A stretch of 64,000 nt of DNA from Grifola frondosa (lineage: Eukaryota > Basidiomycota > Agaricomycetes > Polyporales > Grifolaceae), in contig LUGG01000018.1 of NCBI GenBank assembly GCA_001683735.1, positions 434,001-498,000 on the forward strand, given 5' to 3'. Below, one piece after another: positions 35,833 through 46,389 of the stretch (the first letter of the stretch is position 1; every line of letters starts with the position of its first letter). Both the position numbers and the translations under genes were made by a program. The notes below the pieces were generated by a model that saw only the letters and a program-made list of their open reading frames with translations, searched no databases and was not told the DNA's origin.

Positions 35833-38611
35833 CTATCCGCAAATCTCGCGCAATCTATCAACCTCTTCAACAAGTGAAACCTCGTCTTTCTTGAGCAAGT
35901 CGTGCTGTAAGGTCCCACTGAAAGAAAGGCATATTCATATTTATGAAGAGAGAAATGTCATGAAGAAGCCACGTACCTGACTGAGATGGAAAGCCCGACA
36001 CCGTTAACCACTTGCTTCCACCCCACTTCAATTGTCGATATCCAGCCTAGATAAACTAGATCCTTTATCTGCACACCATCCATTGACACATTGAAGGTTT
36101 CCGTTGATGGAAAGTCATTCTCGTCAGCGGACCAATAACCCCAAGGCCTACTGTCAAGCGCTTCGTTACTCCAAATATAAGAACGTGCAAAGAAATATAG
36201 TGTATCCGGGAGATCTGGACACGAGTCGGTGTCTTCATTGGAGAGCCAAGATTTGATATATATGTTCATCCCTCTTGCTGCGAACATGTCCATGGTCAGT
36301 AGTGAGGATTAATACATGTTTAGAATATGACATACCTATACAGATGGTGTCCGCCCCAACGTTATGACGAGATGCGACGGACCATGCATTCTCCACAAGC
36401 CACGGATGAGTGATGCCAAGTTCGTACTCCGTGAAGTCGTGGGATACCTGCATTCCCTCAAATCTCCGTTCGAGATCTCCACCTTGTACCTATCGTCTGT
36501 GCAGATTGGAACGCGAGGACATAGCAGCGAAGTTCGTACCGTTTCCAGCCACCTTGGCAGGTGATAGGTGGACTCAGAGAAGGGTAAATCATCCAAGAAG
36601 TGGCTTCGTGTTGTCGAATAGGAATAGAGTCCGACACAGAGTCGAATTGAGCGGACAAGACAACAAATTTTGATCTGTCATCTTTGGGAATGATCAAAAA
36701 GGGCACCGGGACAGGTAGGCATCCCACGTGGTAAAGTGGAACACAGGTCGGCACTAAGAAGATGTGGCACCACTGACGGACCAGAGACTGAAGGTCACGC
36801 AATATCCGTGAACTTGACGATGACGTGTTGAAAAAATCATTGCATCTGATTATCAGCGAGTAGTGGTGAACTCATCAATTGTCGAAGTCGCACGCCTATG
36901 TTTGACTCACAAGGATTTGTCTGTAGGCATGGAAGATATTGCCTTGAACTTGCAGCGATTGATATCAACAAACTGATTGAATAATTTCTGTTTAGATATT
37001 CTGGACCCGAGGACACTAGAAATACTCACACCTGTAAATCCGTATGGAATTTGCATGTTTGTTCTGAGGGACCACCAGTCCAGATCAACGAGGACATGCG
37101 CCTTGTTGTCGACGACATCTTTTATTGAGAAAAAGGTCTTTATGCAAACTTGAACAACGCGCGAAATGCCTGATCAACACAACATACCGTTCCAAATTCC
37201 CACTGAAAGCCTCGTTCAGTCAAATATTGAGAAAGCGACTGCAGGTAGTCAGAATCTAGTACTCTGGTCAATGTTTTGACGAAGTATACGGACATAGATC
37301 TGCTTTAGCTGTAAGAAAAACTATGTGGTTACTGAGAAGAATAGGAAGATGTGATATGGAATATAAACGCGTACAATTTTGACGTTGAAAGCAATCAAAT
37401 GGTAGCCTGTCAAATTCTCCACCAAATCTTCCATCGGAAATCCACCATCTCATCATGACATGTCAGTAGCAAACCATAGCAATATCACCTCCGCACTTAC
37501 CTGTGCATTCCTTGATAATGAAAGGTAAATCAATATTGGACCGCGAACGACCCACCACTCGTGCGATATTGGGATGCCTGGGACGACAAGTCAGACAAAG
37601 GCAACTAACACAGCTGGAAACATCACCATAGTTCCCTCAATTTCTGAAGATCTGACTCAAACCGAGGGTCCTTCTTAGGGAATCGCTTCACAACTACGCG
37701 CTGATCGCTCTTTCTCATTCGGGCTACGCAATCGACAATTTGAAGGGAGGCACCAGGCTGAATCAATTCTCCCCCAGGAAGTACCCATCGCTCATCCGTG
37801 AGGACAAAGTCGTTCTCACCATATTTGTCTACCTGAGAACGGGACTGTTCAGCAGAATGGTCTTCACATTGCCAATCAACCTACGTTTTCGGCGTAGGTA
37901 ACTGTCTCCACCGCTATTTTGTCTAATTTACTGTCGGTGACCCGAATTTGTGCCAAAATCGCCCCCGTGTGTTGGTCGGCATTCACTGCAAGCGTATTGA
38001 GATTCATTTTGATCTGTGCCGCGGTGTGAGAGACATCAATCATTGAAGTCAGCTGGAACGAAGTCAGGACGGAAAGGACGTTTGAGGAGATGAAAGCGTA
38101 CTTGAAATGCGACCACTGCGTCGTTTAACTTCACTGTGAACTGTTGTATGTCGCCTCCGATACTGTATCGAGAGAAGAGTCGCTTCAGGAAACGCTCTCT
38201 GCTTTTACGTTCCATATATGCTTCAATATTGCGAAGCACGCTGAGTGAGGAGGATTATCAACTCGAATTAGAAAACGCGGAAAGAGCGCAGATACGATAC
38301 CCTTCAAGGTTGTTGATCCGTTCTTGTAGGTTCTCTGGATTACAGCCATCCTGACGCTTCAATTCCTCGTAGACAAGGCACATTATGTCTGCAGCACGAT
38401 TTGCCAACTGAAGACAATCATCCTTGTTGCTCTTTACTTGCTATGTCAAATAAATAAGTTTATGATGAGCTAGGCATGGAGTGAAGTTGGAACATACGTT
38501 TGCTATCTCTAAGATGTGAAGGGTTACTGCAACAGCTGGCTTTAGGCCGACAACTGGAATAGAATCTGCAACGTCGTAGAGAAGCCTTAGCAGCGATAAA
38601 GCGTGCTCCAT
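35833..38611 (-). CDS. Four-helix-bundle (MLKL/HeLo-like) plus kinase-like protein, copy B
   Basis: First exons: 38611-38498 (MEHALSLLRLLYDVADSIPV..ILEIAN), 38440-38301 (QVKSNKDDCLQLANRAADIM), 38240-38102 (VLRNIEAYMERKSRERFLKR..LNDAVVAFQ) and an exon from 38052 (LTSMIDVSHTAAQIKMNLNT..). This is the helical bundle and connecting helices of MLKL_NTD-like proteins. A kinase-like N-lobe follows (RVVVKRFPKKDPRFESDLQK, WHPNIARVVGRSRSNIDLPF), then LTRVLDSDYLQSLSQYLTER and VVDNKAHVLVDLDWW; a catalytic HRD loop is not seen and DLD stands where DFG would be, so a pseudokinase is likely. A module shared with copy A follows (ITHPWLVENAWSVASRHN, PDTLYFFARSY..PWGYWSADE), ending LLKKDEVSLVEEVDRLREIC before TAG at 35833. 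One base is missing near 36595. Some mid-gene introns are unresolved. Confidence 0.68.
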
Positions 38612-39305
38612 GCCTGGTCGTAAGTGACGATAGGTGCGAGGAGAAGAAGAAACGGAGTAGGGTCACTGATGGTAGCAGATATCCCGACTTAGATGGACCG
38701 ATAACTATAAGCCAGGCGACACCTATACCTGATTCCGGAAGTTCGGTAACACTAGACTGGATATCGAACAGCCGAGTACACGAGGCAATGCCCTGTGCAT
38801 CACCATCACTTCTAGAAATATAAAGGTACCCGGATCCTGGCATTATAGAACCTATCGACACATGGCAATCATGTAGAAAGTCTCGAGGAGATGATTGAAT
38901 CAAGACATACGTACGGCCTACCAACGAGACAAGATCACGATGGACCGAATTGTATGCATGCACACGGAGATTCCGTCTGCGAAATATAACGACGAGTAAC
39001 CAAGTAACCTTGACCAGCATATTTGACAAGGTCTATGGCTGTAAACCTTTATTTGCTCAGGTAATGACCCATGGTTGGCGGAAGAAGACTAATATCCTCC
39101 ATGTGCGGATTTGATGAGTTATGAGTTTTGTGTCATACCTCTGACGCCCGTCCATTTGTGGGTGTAAATGGAAGCGCCCAGCGCCCGAGTGGCATAAGTA
39201 TCTAACAGCATTACTAATATTGCGTGCACCGCTGCGTCGGGCTAAAAAGGGTCCATTGCAACCAATCGAAGATCCCGAGCAGGAAAGAAATTCACCATTA
39301 TGTTA
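38612..39305. other. Upstream region of copy B, no clear gene
   Basis: A 189-codon minus frame (39029-38460) overlaps the first exon of copy B in another frame; its protein has no recognisable features. Treated as chance. The region should contain the copy B promoter. Confidence 0.35.
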
Positions 39306-40487
39306 CAGCGCTTTGCATAATTCCGTGAAATCGCTCGAAAAAAAGTTTTGTTTGGTCTGGACAAATAAAGTGACTGTGACGAGATCATAAACAACAAATA
39401 TTTTGAGAGAGTTCCTGCAGTTTCACTTGCAAATTTTTTTTACCTTATGTGAATCTGACAGCATATAACACACTTTAAACAACTTGTTGAGTAGTCTCGT
39501 AACCAGCCGTTATAGTGGTAGTTGTGCACGGCGGCTGCGCCACCGGAAGAGTCCGGCGGTAGAACCAATCGGACATCGAAAAACCCCAGCACTACTACCA
39601 CCTATAACGTCTGGTGACTTTGGTATAGGCGGGGGGGGGATGGTCACGCTTTGTGACAGACCGCGTCAGATTGCTCTCAGCGACGCTCGAGATAGGCTAT
39701 GTATGCACGGCCAAATACCACAAAATTCAACCGAGTGATCACCCTATGAGTTGAAAGAGCCAAGAGATCTGTCCGACGCCATTAAACATATCAAAAGTGC
39801 CCCGGTCTCCGTACTACCAACGCTTAGTCAGCATCTACCAATACAAGAGAGTAAGTACTGGGATGATAACAAATTACGACGAGATGAAGCAGAATCTGTC
39901 TCAGACCAATATACATGACATAAATATGGTTGGGCAAAATTTTTTCATTAATATTAAGGGCCAATTCGCAGAGTACATGCATCAAAATGACATGCGGCTG
40001 TGCACGACGCGACGCGTAGAGCGCGTCTTAAGGCACGTGAATGTGACCATCCCCCCCCGCCTATACCAAATTCACCAGACGTTCTCTCCCTCTGTGTGTT
40101 GGTGTTTTTCGATGTCCGATTGGGGGTCCGAAGGGAGAGAACGGCTGGTTCCGAGACTACTTGTTGAGGCCGTTGTGGGTGAAATGGTGGGGAAATTGTC
40201 GCGACACAAGCTGAAGCCACTTTCGGAACAAGCCGAATAGTCACGATCACGTGCAACACGTGTCGTAATGCCCGCAGGTCATTTTTGTTCCGCATCGATA
40301 TGTATGATGCTCAAAGTTATTGGAGGAAAACAGTATGATACCTCCAAGTGCACTCGAAACATGAATATGTTTGAAAGTTGAAACACGCTGAGAAAATCCT
40401 CGTGTACCTTGCGCCACCGTGACGCTATTTGTTCGGACCAAACAAAACCTTTTTTCGAGCGATTTCACGGAATTATGCAAAGCGCTG
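39306..40487. mobile_element. Foldback / Tc1-mariner-like MITE, 1.2 kb, TA target sites
   Basis: Ends are inverted copies beginning CAGCGCTTTGCATAATTCCG and continuing through a TCGCTCGAAAAAA block (39306 onward; inverted up to 40487), each next to TA (39304-39305 and 40488-40489). A second pair of inverted blocks lies deeper: AGTAGTCTCG.AACCAGCCGTT, CAATCGGACATCGAAAAAC and ACGTCTGGTGA.TTTGGTATA followed by a G run (left about 39488-39645, right about 40190-40040). The arms are thus several hundred bases long with diverged patches. No transposase frame is present. TA duplication and CAG termini fit the Tc1/mariner group. Inserted upstream of copy B. Confidence 0.75.
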
Positions 40488-41116
40488 TAGTAAGAAAAGG
40501 GCTTGGCACATATGAGGACTCTGAACTTCGATCCGTCGGTGCAGTTAACTCGAAAAGTAACTTTGCACAGTCTCTGGCATGAGCGAGCATTGGGAGAGGT
40601 TACAGTAATATGTCTAACCAAACCTGCAAAAGACCGCACAGGTCCTGACATGGTCAAAGTGTCCTTAAGTGCCTCAGCTACGCCTCAGGTCTCGTATCCT
40701 CATTTGTTGCATGCCCGGTACAAGTTGAGGCGACGGAAGTGGAGTTGAAAGTGAACAAAAGTGATGTGATGTTGGGGGTATGCTAACGACTGGAACAACG
40801 ATAATAGCAACGCCATTACAAAGTATACTGCACAGAGGATGACTGCCAGTATAGACCGATATCGGCCGGTATTGATACTTTCACATAGTTTTCCAAATAT
40901 GAGGACGGCGGGGTTTTCGGTAGGGTTTTCCTGATATTATGTCAATTGTTATTAGGCAGTACTCGATACACATAATGCAACACGTACTCACGTTGTACTT
41001 TCGATCTAAATCCTTCTCTCGCGTCCCTCGCGCGCATTTAAGTCGTAATCAAAGGATGGCTACACTCGAACTTCAAATATTGATCTTTTGGAAAGGACGA
41101 CAGACAAAAGTAGCAC
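40488..41116. other. Intergenic, no gene seen
   Basis: About 630 bp between the foldback element and the stop codon of the 41117-41566 gene. Contains the palindromic CCGATATCGG at about 40857-40868. Nothing else noted. Confidence 0.4.
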
Positions 41117-41566
41117 TTACTTTACGACTGGTCTAGGCTGTACATTATTGGCCGTATCATCAAACTGAGCAAAGCCGAATGCCTTGGTTTCCTGCTCAAG
41201 TTGATCAAGCGATAGGCATCGCACTAGTCTGGCTTTGATGCAAGCACGGATAACGTCGAGGACCCATGTGCGGCAGGTTACGCCCGGGGTGTCAAAGGGA
41301 GTCGATGCGACGAGAGAACGCAGAGTGCCATTATCGCCACCGGGGATCTGAGCAATCTTGTTGAATCCCATTAGTAGGAACTCTTTGTGTATTCCGCTCG
41401 TATCCTCATGCCCTTCTATCCACGCGTCACAGATATTTCTAATGTGAAATTTCGCTCCACGAGTAGGAGAGAAGTGATGGTAGAGGGCCCAGTGGTAGTC
41501 ATTTGGAGTGCTGCGGGCGAAAAGCACGATGTAAAGTGCACCAGCTTCGAGCGCGGCTGGAGGCAT
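41117..41566 (-). CDS. Basidiomycete conserved protein of unknown function
   Basis: Single-exon gene of about 149 residues. The start is taken at the MPPAALEAGALYIVLF Met because the family begins with a strand like LYIVLFAR; the frame is open further upstream. Conserved-looking parts: NDYHWALYHHFSPTRGAKFH, ICDAWIEGHEDTSGIHKEFL, TPGVTCRTWVLDVIRACI and a C-terminal FDDTANNVQPRPVVK before TAA. Similar small proteins (with the YHW-LYHH, GVTCRTWV and IQPRPV motifs) are common in Agaricomycetes and have no assigned function; the CRTW Cys and paired His suggest but do not prove a catalytic site. The start coordinate may be off by a base or two. The neighbouring phosphotransferase-like gene starts 256 bp away in the opposite direction. 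Confidence 0.7.
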   Translation of the reverse strand: MPPAALEAGALYIVLFARSTPNDYHWALYHHFSPTRGAKFHIRNICDAWIEGHEDTSGIHKEFLLMGFNKIAQIPGGDNGTLRSLVASTPFDTPGVTCRTWVLDVIRACIKARLVRCLSLDQLEQETKAFGFAQFDDTANNVQPRPVVK

Positions 41567-41822
41567 GGCAGGTCCGGTGAAACAAGAGAAATAGAACGAG
41601 AAAATCAAGTCAAAGGCCACTGGTGGGCAGGGGCAAGTAACCAAGCGAGCAACAAGCGCATGATATACAACAAGTAGGTTAGCAGCGCTGACGCTTAACA
41701 AGAAATGTGAGCGCCTGTGTATGTGAGCGCTTGAGCGCCGGCAAAGTTATTCTCAGCTTGACTCCATTACGATATCCCAACCAACCTTCAAGCGACTCTC
41801 TCTACGTTTCTTCGACGAATTA

Positions 41823-42782
41823 ATGATAAAGCTTGAGGTTGGTTCCGACCGCTTACACTACTATGCGAAACACAGTACTAGCTATGCGAAACGAAATACT
41901 CAGCTTGCTTTGCAGACACAGACCGTCCCGTGCCCCAGATTACCGTCAAAATCATACCTCTTTATGACCCATATCTACGGTTGGCTCCACGAATTCGTTC
42001 TGATCCCAATTTCTGTGCAATATTGCCGCTCTCGACCCCATCTTCCTGCCGAGCCGGGGATATACCCACTTCCTTTCAACCTTCTGCTCAAATTCACGAG
42101 CGGTACTCGAGAGGAGGAAGGTCTGGCGATGAGGGTTGCCCGGTCGATGGGAATCCCTGTCCCTCGCTTCATATCTTACGGCAACCATGGCTCGAGATGG
42201 CCTTGGGGATCCATTTTGATGACGAGGATCCCCGGGAAGCCTTTGAACGAGGTTTTTGACTCCCTCCCTCCCTCTGAGCTGGAAACCATTAAAACTGAGC
42301 TCGCGTACATTCTCGAGCGTATGCGCTGCTATTCGAGTCCATGGGGTGCATATGTCTGTGGAATCGATGGACACGACGTATACGGGTCACGCATACCGCT
42401 GCGTCACATACCTGCTGCCGAAAACGAGGCCGCCTTCTACCAATCTCTTCTCCCATTTGCGGTTGACCGTAGAGCCGAGAATTATGCTCAGCTACTAGCT
42501 ACAGCTGAGAACATGGTCTCGTTAATGCCCCATGCCATCGTGTTCACGCACGGCGATCTTTGGCATCATAAAATCATCGTTGACCGCGGTCATATCTCAG
42601 GGATCATTGATTGGGAGTGGGCAGGGTGGTTGCCGGAGTATTGGGAGTATACGACTATCATGCGCTGGACGACCTTTCCGTGGAGTAAATTCATGGCTAC
42701 TCTACCCGGATACAAGTATGAGAAGGAGCTTGTCTCGGATGCCGCTTTGACGCGCCTGTCAGCGGATTGCTTCATGTTCTAA
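41823..42782 (+). CDS. Aminoglycoside phosphotransferase/choline kinase-like protein with altered motif
   Basis: One open exon of 319 codons. N-lobe: EEEGLAMRVARSMGIPVPRF, then WPWGSILMTRIPGKPLNEVF (hinge and G-x-x-L region of the fungal APH family). Catalytic part: VFTHGDLWHHKIIVDRGHIS followed by GIIDWEWAGWLPEYWEYT. The Brenner motif HGDxxxxN has Lys in place of the Asn that normally binds metal (HGDLWHHK), while the catalytic Asp and the IDWE metal-binding Asp are kept. It may be a weak or inactive kinase, or this codon may be a base error (AAA for AAC/AAT). The first 80 or so residues are less convincing and a 5' intron is possible. Substrate unknown; most fungal members are not antibiotic-resistance enzymes. 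Confidence 0.8.
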   Translation: MIKLEVGSDRLHYYAKHSTSYAKRNTQLALQTQTVPCPRLPSKSYLFMTHIYGWLHEFVLIPISVQYCRSRPHLPAEPGIYPLPFNLLLKFTSGTREEEGLAMRVARSMGIPVPRFISYGNHGSRWPWGSILMTRIPGKPLNEVFDSLPPSELETIKTELAYILERMRCYSSPWGAYVCGIDGHDVYGSRIPLRHIPAAENEAAFYQSLLPFAVDRRAENYAQLLATAENMVSLMPHAIVFTHGDLWHHKIIVDRGHISGIIDWEWAGWLPEYWEYTTIMRWTTFPWSKFMATLPGYKYEKELVSDAALTRLSADCFMF

Positions 42783-43406
42783 TATTGGTGCTCATAAGGT
42801 CTTATTCAATGTGAGCTGATTTCAGCATCACGGTGTCTGAACATAGATAGCACCGTGCCAGTCATCGCATCATTGGATATCCTGAAGCTCATGACAACTG
42901 GCCTTGAGTGTTCGGCAGACGTTTGCATTTTTCATCGGTCTACGCTTCTTCTGCATGGGCGATGTGCTTCATGCGATCCTTCCCCGACCACTAATCACCG
43001 ACGTAAGGCTTCGGTCAGTTTTCCTTCCGAGTGTGGTGCAGTAGCTAACAGCGTAGCTCGGCTACCCAACCGGTGTGCGGCCAAGTGATGTACAACGTAT
43101 CTCGCTTCTTTGACTAGTACTCACCACCATTGTATTGTGGCGCGCTTTTTATGCTGTATCGCGGGGTGGAGTGAGTGCTTTTCCTGACCAACAGTCTCCG
43201 CTGTTTAAATTTCGCCTGACTTTCTTCCAAGCAAATGACAGTTGACTGACGCGAATACAGCTAATATGTGTCGATAATTTGCGTCGACGAACTCAATGGG
43301 CGTGCGTGGTGCTCGGTGCATCGATCGCCGCCAAGAATACATTTAACGAATACCTTTTAAAAGCGCATCCTGTACGCAAGTCTCTCCCCATTCCACTCTC
43401 TGCACC
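42783..43406. promoter_or_regulatory. Intergenic, aldolase promoter
   Basis: 620 bp without coding sequence. A TATA-like CTTTTAAAAGC lies about 50 bp before the ATG at 43407. Confidence 0.4.
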
Positions 43407-44653
43407 ATGTCTACCAATAACCAAGTTGTAGTTCGCCCACTCAAGGCAGGCATCTATTGTCCAGTTGCTACCTTCTTCTCAGCTCAGTCTGAGGATCTCG
43501 GTGTGTTGTTTCCGCGACCGATTCTTCCACCGTGCACGCACTCATTTCATCTTACAGACTTAACGTCGTTCCAGGTGCACGTCGTCCACGTCGCTAAAGC
43601 CGGCGTTGCTCCTCTCGTGGCAGGGAGCATGGGCGAGGCGATCCACCTCTCGCACGCCGAGCGGACCGCGCTGATCAAGGCTGCCCGCCAAGCATTGGAC
43701 GGCGCAGGCTTCGAGACTGTCCCGGTCATCGCAGGGACGGGTACAGGCAGCACACGCGAAACGCTCGAGCTCTGCAACCTGGCTGCCGAAGCTGGCGCAG
43801 ATTACGCGATCGTGATCATCAGCGGGTACTACGCCGGAGTCCTGGCTTCAAACACACAGGCTCTCAAAGACTACTGGACCGAAGTCTCGAACAAGAGTCC
43901 GCTGCCCGTCATCATCTACAACTGTTCGCGTTCTCTCTTTTACATACGTCCAGCGTGCTGACTTATTTGGGAATTACAGATCCTGGCGCTGCTGGCGGTA
44001 TCGATCTGGACTCGGACATCATCACCGACCTGGCGACGAACTGCTCGAACCTGGCAGGCGTGAAGCTCACGTATGTCTCATCGTTCTGACAGACTGGCAC
44101 CCATCTAACAACAGGGTTAGCTGCGGCAATGTAGGGAAGCTGACGAGGATCTGTTCTGTTGTCTCCGACCCAGCATGGATTGCAGCGCACCCTCGCAAGA
44201 ATCCAAACGCGCCATTCCGCGTCTTCGGCGGCTTCGTCGACTTTGTCATTCCCTCGACGTTCGTGAACGGGGACGGCGCCATTGCCGGACTCGTGAACGT
44301 CGCTCCTGTTCGTACTCCAACCTCTCACAGCCAGCACTTATATTGACATCTCTTCGCTTTCGCGACAGTACGCAACTGCCAAACTGTTCGAGCTCTCAGA
44401 GGCTGCCAAGAAAGACCTTACCTATCTCCCCGAGGCCCAGCGTCTTCAGGGGATTGTTGCGCAAGCAGATTACACGATTGGTAAGGCTGCGATCGCAGGG
44501 GCTAAATACATACTGGAGAAGATGCAGGGGTACGGAGGAAATTGCCGCAGGCCCCTGCCCCCCATGGATGCGGCTGCTGCTAAGGCACTTTGGGAGCACC
44601 CGCATACTCAGGCTCTAGTAGCAGAGGAAAAGAAACTCAATGGTCAGAACTGA
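43407..44653 (+). CDS. DapA-family aldolase (2-keto-3-deoxy-sugar-acid / HOGA type)
   Basis: Exons 43407-43500, 43558-43923, 43980-44070, 44115-44307, 44369-44653; 342 residues, no frame break. The TIM-barrel reads LKAGIYCPVATFF, VAPLVAGSMGEAIHLSHAER (the G-x-x-GE motif), VPVIAGTGTGSTRETLELCN, ADYAIVIISGYYAG, LPVIIYNYPGAAGGIDLDSD with the catalytic Tyr split by intron 2 (T|AT), and LAGVKLT with the Schiff-base Lys just before intron 3. The family includes dihydrodipicolinate synthase, 4-hydroxy-2-oxoglutarate aldolase and fungal 2-keto-3-deoxy-L-galactonate aldolase of pectin breakdown. Fungi do not make lysine by the DapA route, so a catabolic aldolase is more likely. The exact substrate cannot be set. 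Confidence 0.9.
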
Positions 44654-44943
44654 AGAAGTGTCGAGATGAACGTTATAGAGTGTGCTCTTGCTTTTGTTCG
44701 CATGTGATGCTATGTACGATTGCTCGAAACAATACCATGTCAGGATGTCCAGTCTGTCCTTCTCCCACCAGAGTCCACGATGACAAGACGGCCGGCATCG
44801 GGCTGCAAGAATGAGATATTAAATTGCCCTATGCCAATAAACAAGAATAACAGTTTCTGCCAGACAAACCTACTTATGTCAAATATGGTACTTGTGTAAG
44901 ATGAGAACCAAAATAACCATATAACATTTCGGTGTTACCCTTG

Positions 44944-46243
44944 CTAGTCATAGTAATATTTATTACGACCATGGTAATCTGCATATATCTTTGAGCTATA
45001 AAGATTGCAGCAAACACAAAGAGTACGCACATGTGCTAGTATCGCGAACGGGGCTGACGCCGGCAATGCCTGCGAGATTGAGATATCCCTCTGCCATTCG
45101 CGACGAGCTGCCGCCCGCAGTAGCAGGCATAACCCACTTGGCCCGACAGAACACGCAAGTCACGTTGTTCTTCGCAGTATTTGCCCCTATATGACCGAGT
45201 GCAGTGTGAGCAGCGCAAATCACACCATACGACCAATACTTACATTGCTGGAAGCACTGCTTGTGCAGGCCGTTGCCACACTCATTACAGAAGGTAAGAG
45301 TCTTCTCATCCACGCGATGCATATTCTCATAGCAAATGGGGCAGTCGTCTTCAGGACCAGGCATGCGCTTCTTCCCGCTGTCAGCCGCCGAGCTCGAAGC
45401 GACTGCTTTGCCAGTGGCTCGGGCATAGGCATCACGAATACGCGGGTGGGCAACGGCGTTGGGCGCAAGAGGTGCACGTGCAAAGATATCCTCCAGCTCA
45501 GATGTCAGAAGTGCTCTATAGGATTGTCAGAAAACTGGAGTTTACAATAGAAATTGACGTACTTCTGATACCAAGAACCTGAGGTCTGGGCGACTTGTAA
45601 AACTGTGGGCCGAGCTCCGTGAGACCTGTTCCAAGACAAGAATCCGTATAACCGACCTTTGAGAAAAATGAATAGCTAAATAGGCCAATTAAATCAGCAC
45701 TGACAAAGCTTCTGACTGACGCGAACCCACAATGTGCTTGCAGTGATTGCCTTTCAGCGCATCAGGACCTGCAATAAACAAGTTAGTCCCAAGATACGTT
45801 GTCACTCGTCCGCGTACTTACAACTGCAGGATGGTTTCTTGTCTATGACGACAGTAAAACCTGAATGATGTTAGCAGCAGATCAAAATCGAGGCATCGAA
45901 CACCTTACGTTGCCTGTAGCCCAAGACCTTGAATTCTTCTTTAAGCTCATTATCCACTCTATTTCTGTCAATCATAAGAATCTGGAGACAGACGCGTGAG
46001 CCTGGAAATCACCGAGCAACGCATCGCTACGCGCCTTTGTGACATGACCCTTCCACCCTATCCAAAATAAGGGCATGACCCCCTAAATCTCGCTCCACGC
46101 TTCTCTGCGGCAGAGACGTTGGGACCTTTCTTCTTCCTCTGCTTCTTGGCGGGTGGCAGAGAGTCTACGACGATGGGGTTGGTCGAAGACCCGGCAACAG
46201 GCGTCCAGTCATCGTCTGCTGCCTTTCTTTTACGTGCAACCAT
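44944..46243 (-). CDS. SWIM and RING zinc-finger protein (putative E3 ubiquitin ligase)
   Basis: Start 46243, MVARKRKAADDDWTPVAGSS, a basic nuclear-type N-terminus. After RVMSQRR come ILMIDRNRVDNELKEEFKVL and RFTVVIDKKPSCSCPDALKG NHCKHI, a SWIM finger (CxC..CxH), split by an intron inside the second Cys. Then LFIFLKVLQVAQTSGSWYQK, ALLTSELEDIFARAPLAPNA and the RING: CPICYEN, FCNECGNGLHKQCFQQ, VTCVFCRAKW. The tail after a last intron reads KIYADYHGRNKYYYD to TAG at 44944; if that intron is not used the stop is at 44996. Between RFRGSCP and RVMSQR (46070-46050) there is an in-frame stop that goes only with two compensating base changes, and another break lies near 45190. Family: ZSWIM/MEX-like E3 ligases. 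Confidence 0.8.
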
Positions 46244-46389
46244 TGTAGAACGTTGATTTGAAAGTGAGAGTTGAAAGAGAGAGATTATTAAGATTGGAGG
46301 CCGACTTCAAGTTGGTCGACGCATCAATGTGGCTCGTAAGTAAGTGGCGGGATTTCAGGTAGCTGCATCGAGATGTAGATTCCCACGGT
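46244..46389. promoter_or_regulatory. Short bidirectional promoter
   Basis: 146 bp separate the divergent start codons of the SWIM-RING gene and the cis-prenyltransferase gene, so both are probably driven from here. A GA/CT-rich stretch (AGTTGAAAGAGAGAGATT) is present at about 46267-46284. Confidence 0.5.

Noticed and set aside
38460..39029. 189-codon minus-strand frame as an upstream gene
   Set aside because: It overlaps the first exon of copy B in a different frame, and the 38-codon first exon matched to copy A is far better supported.
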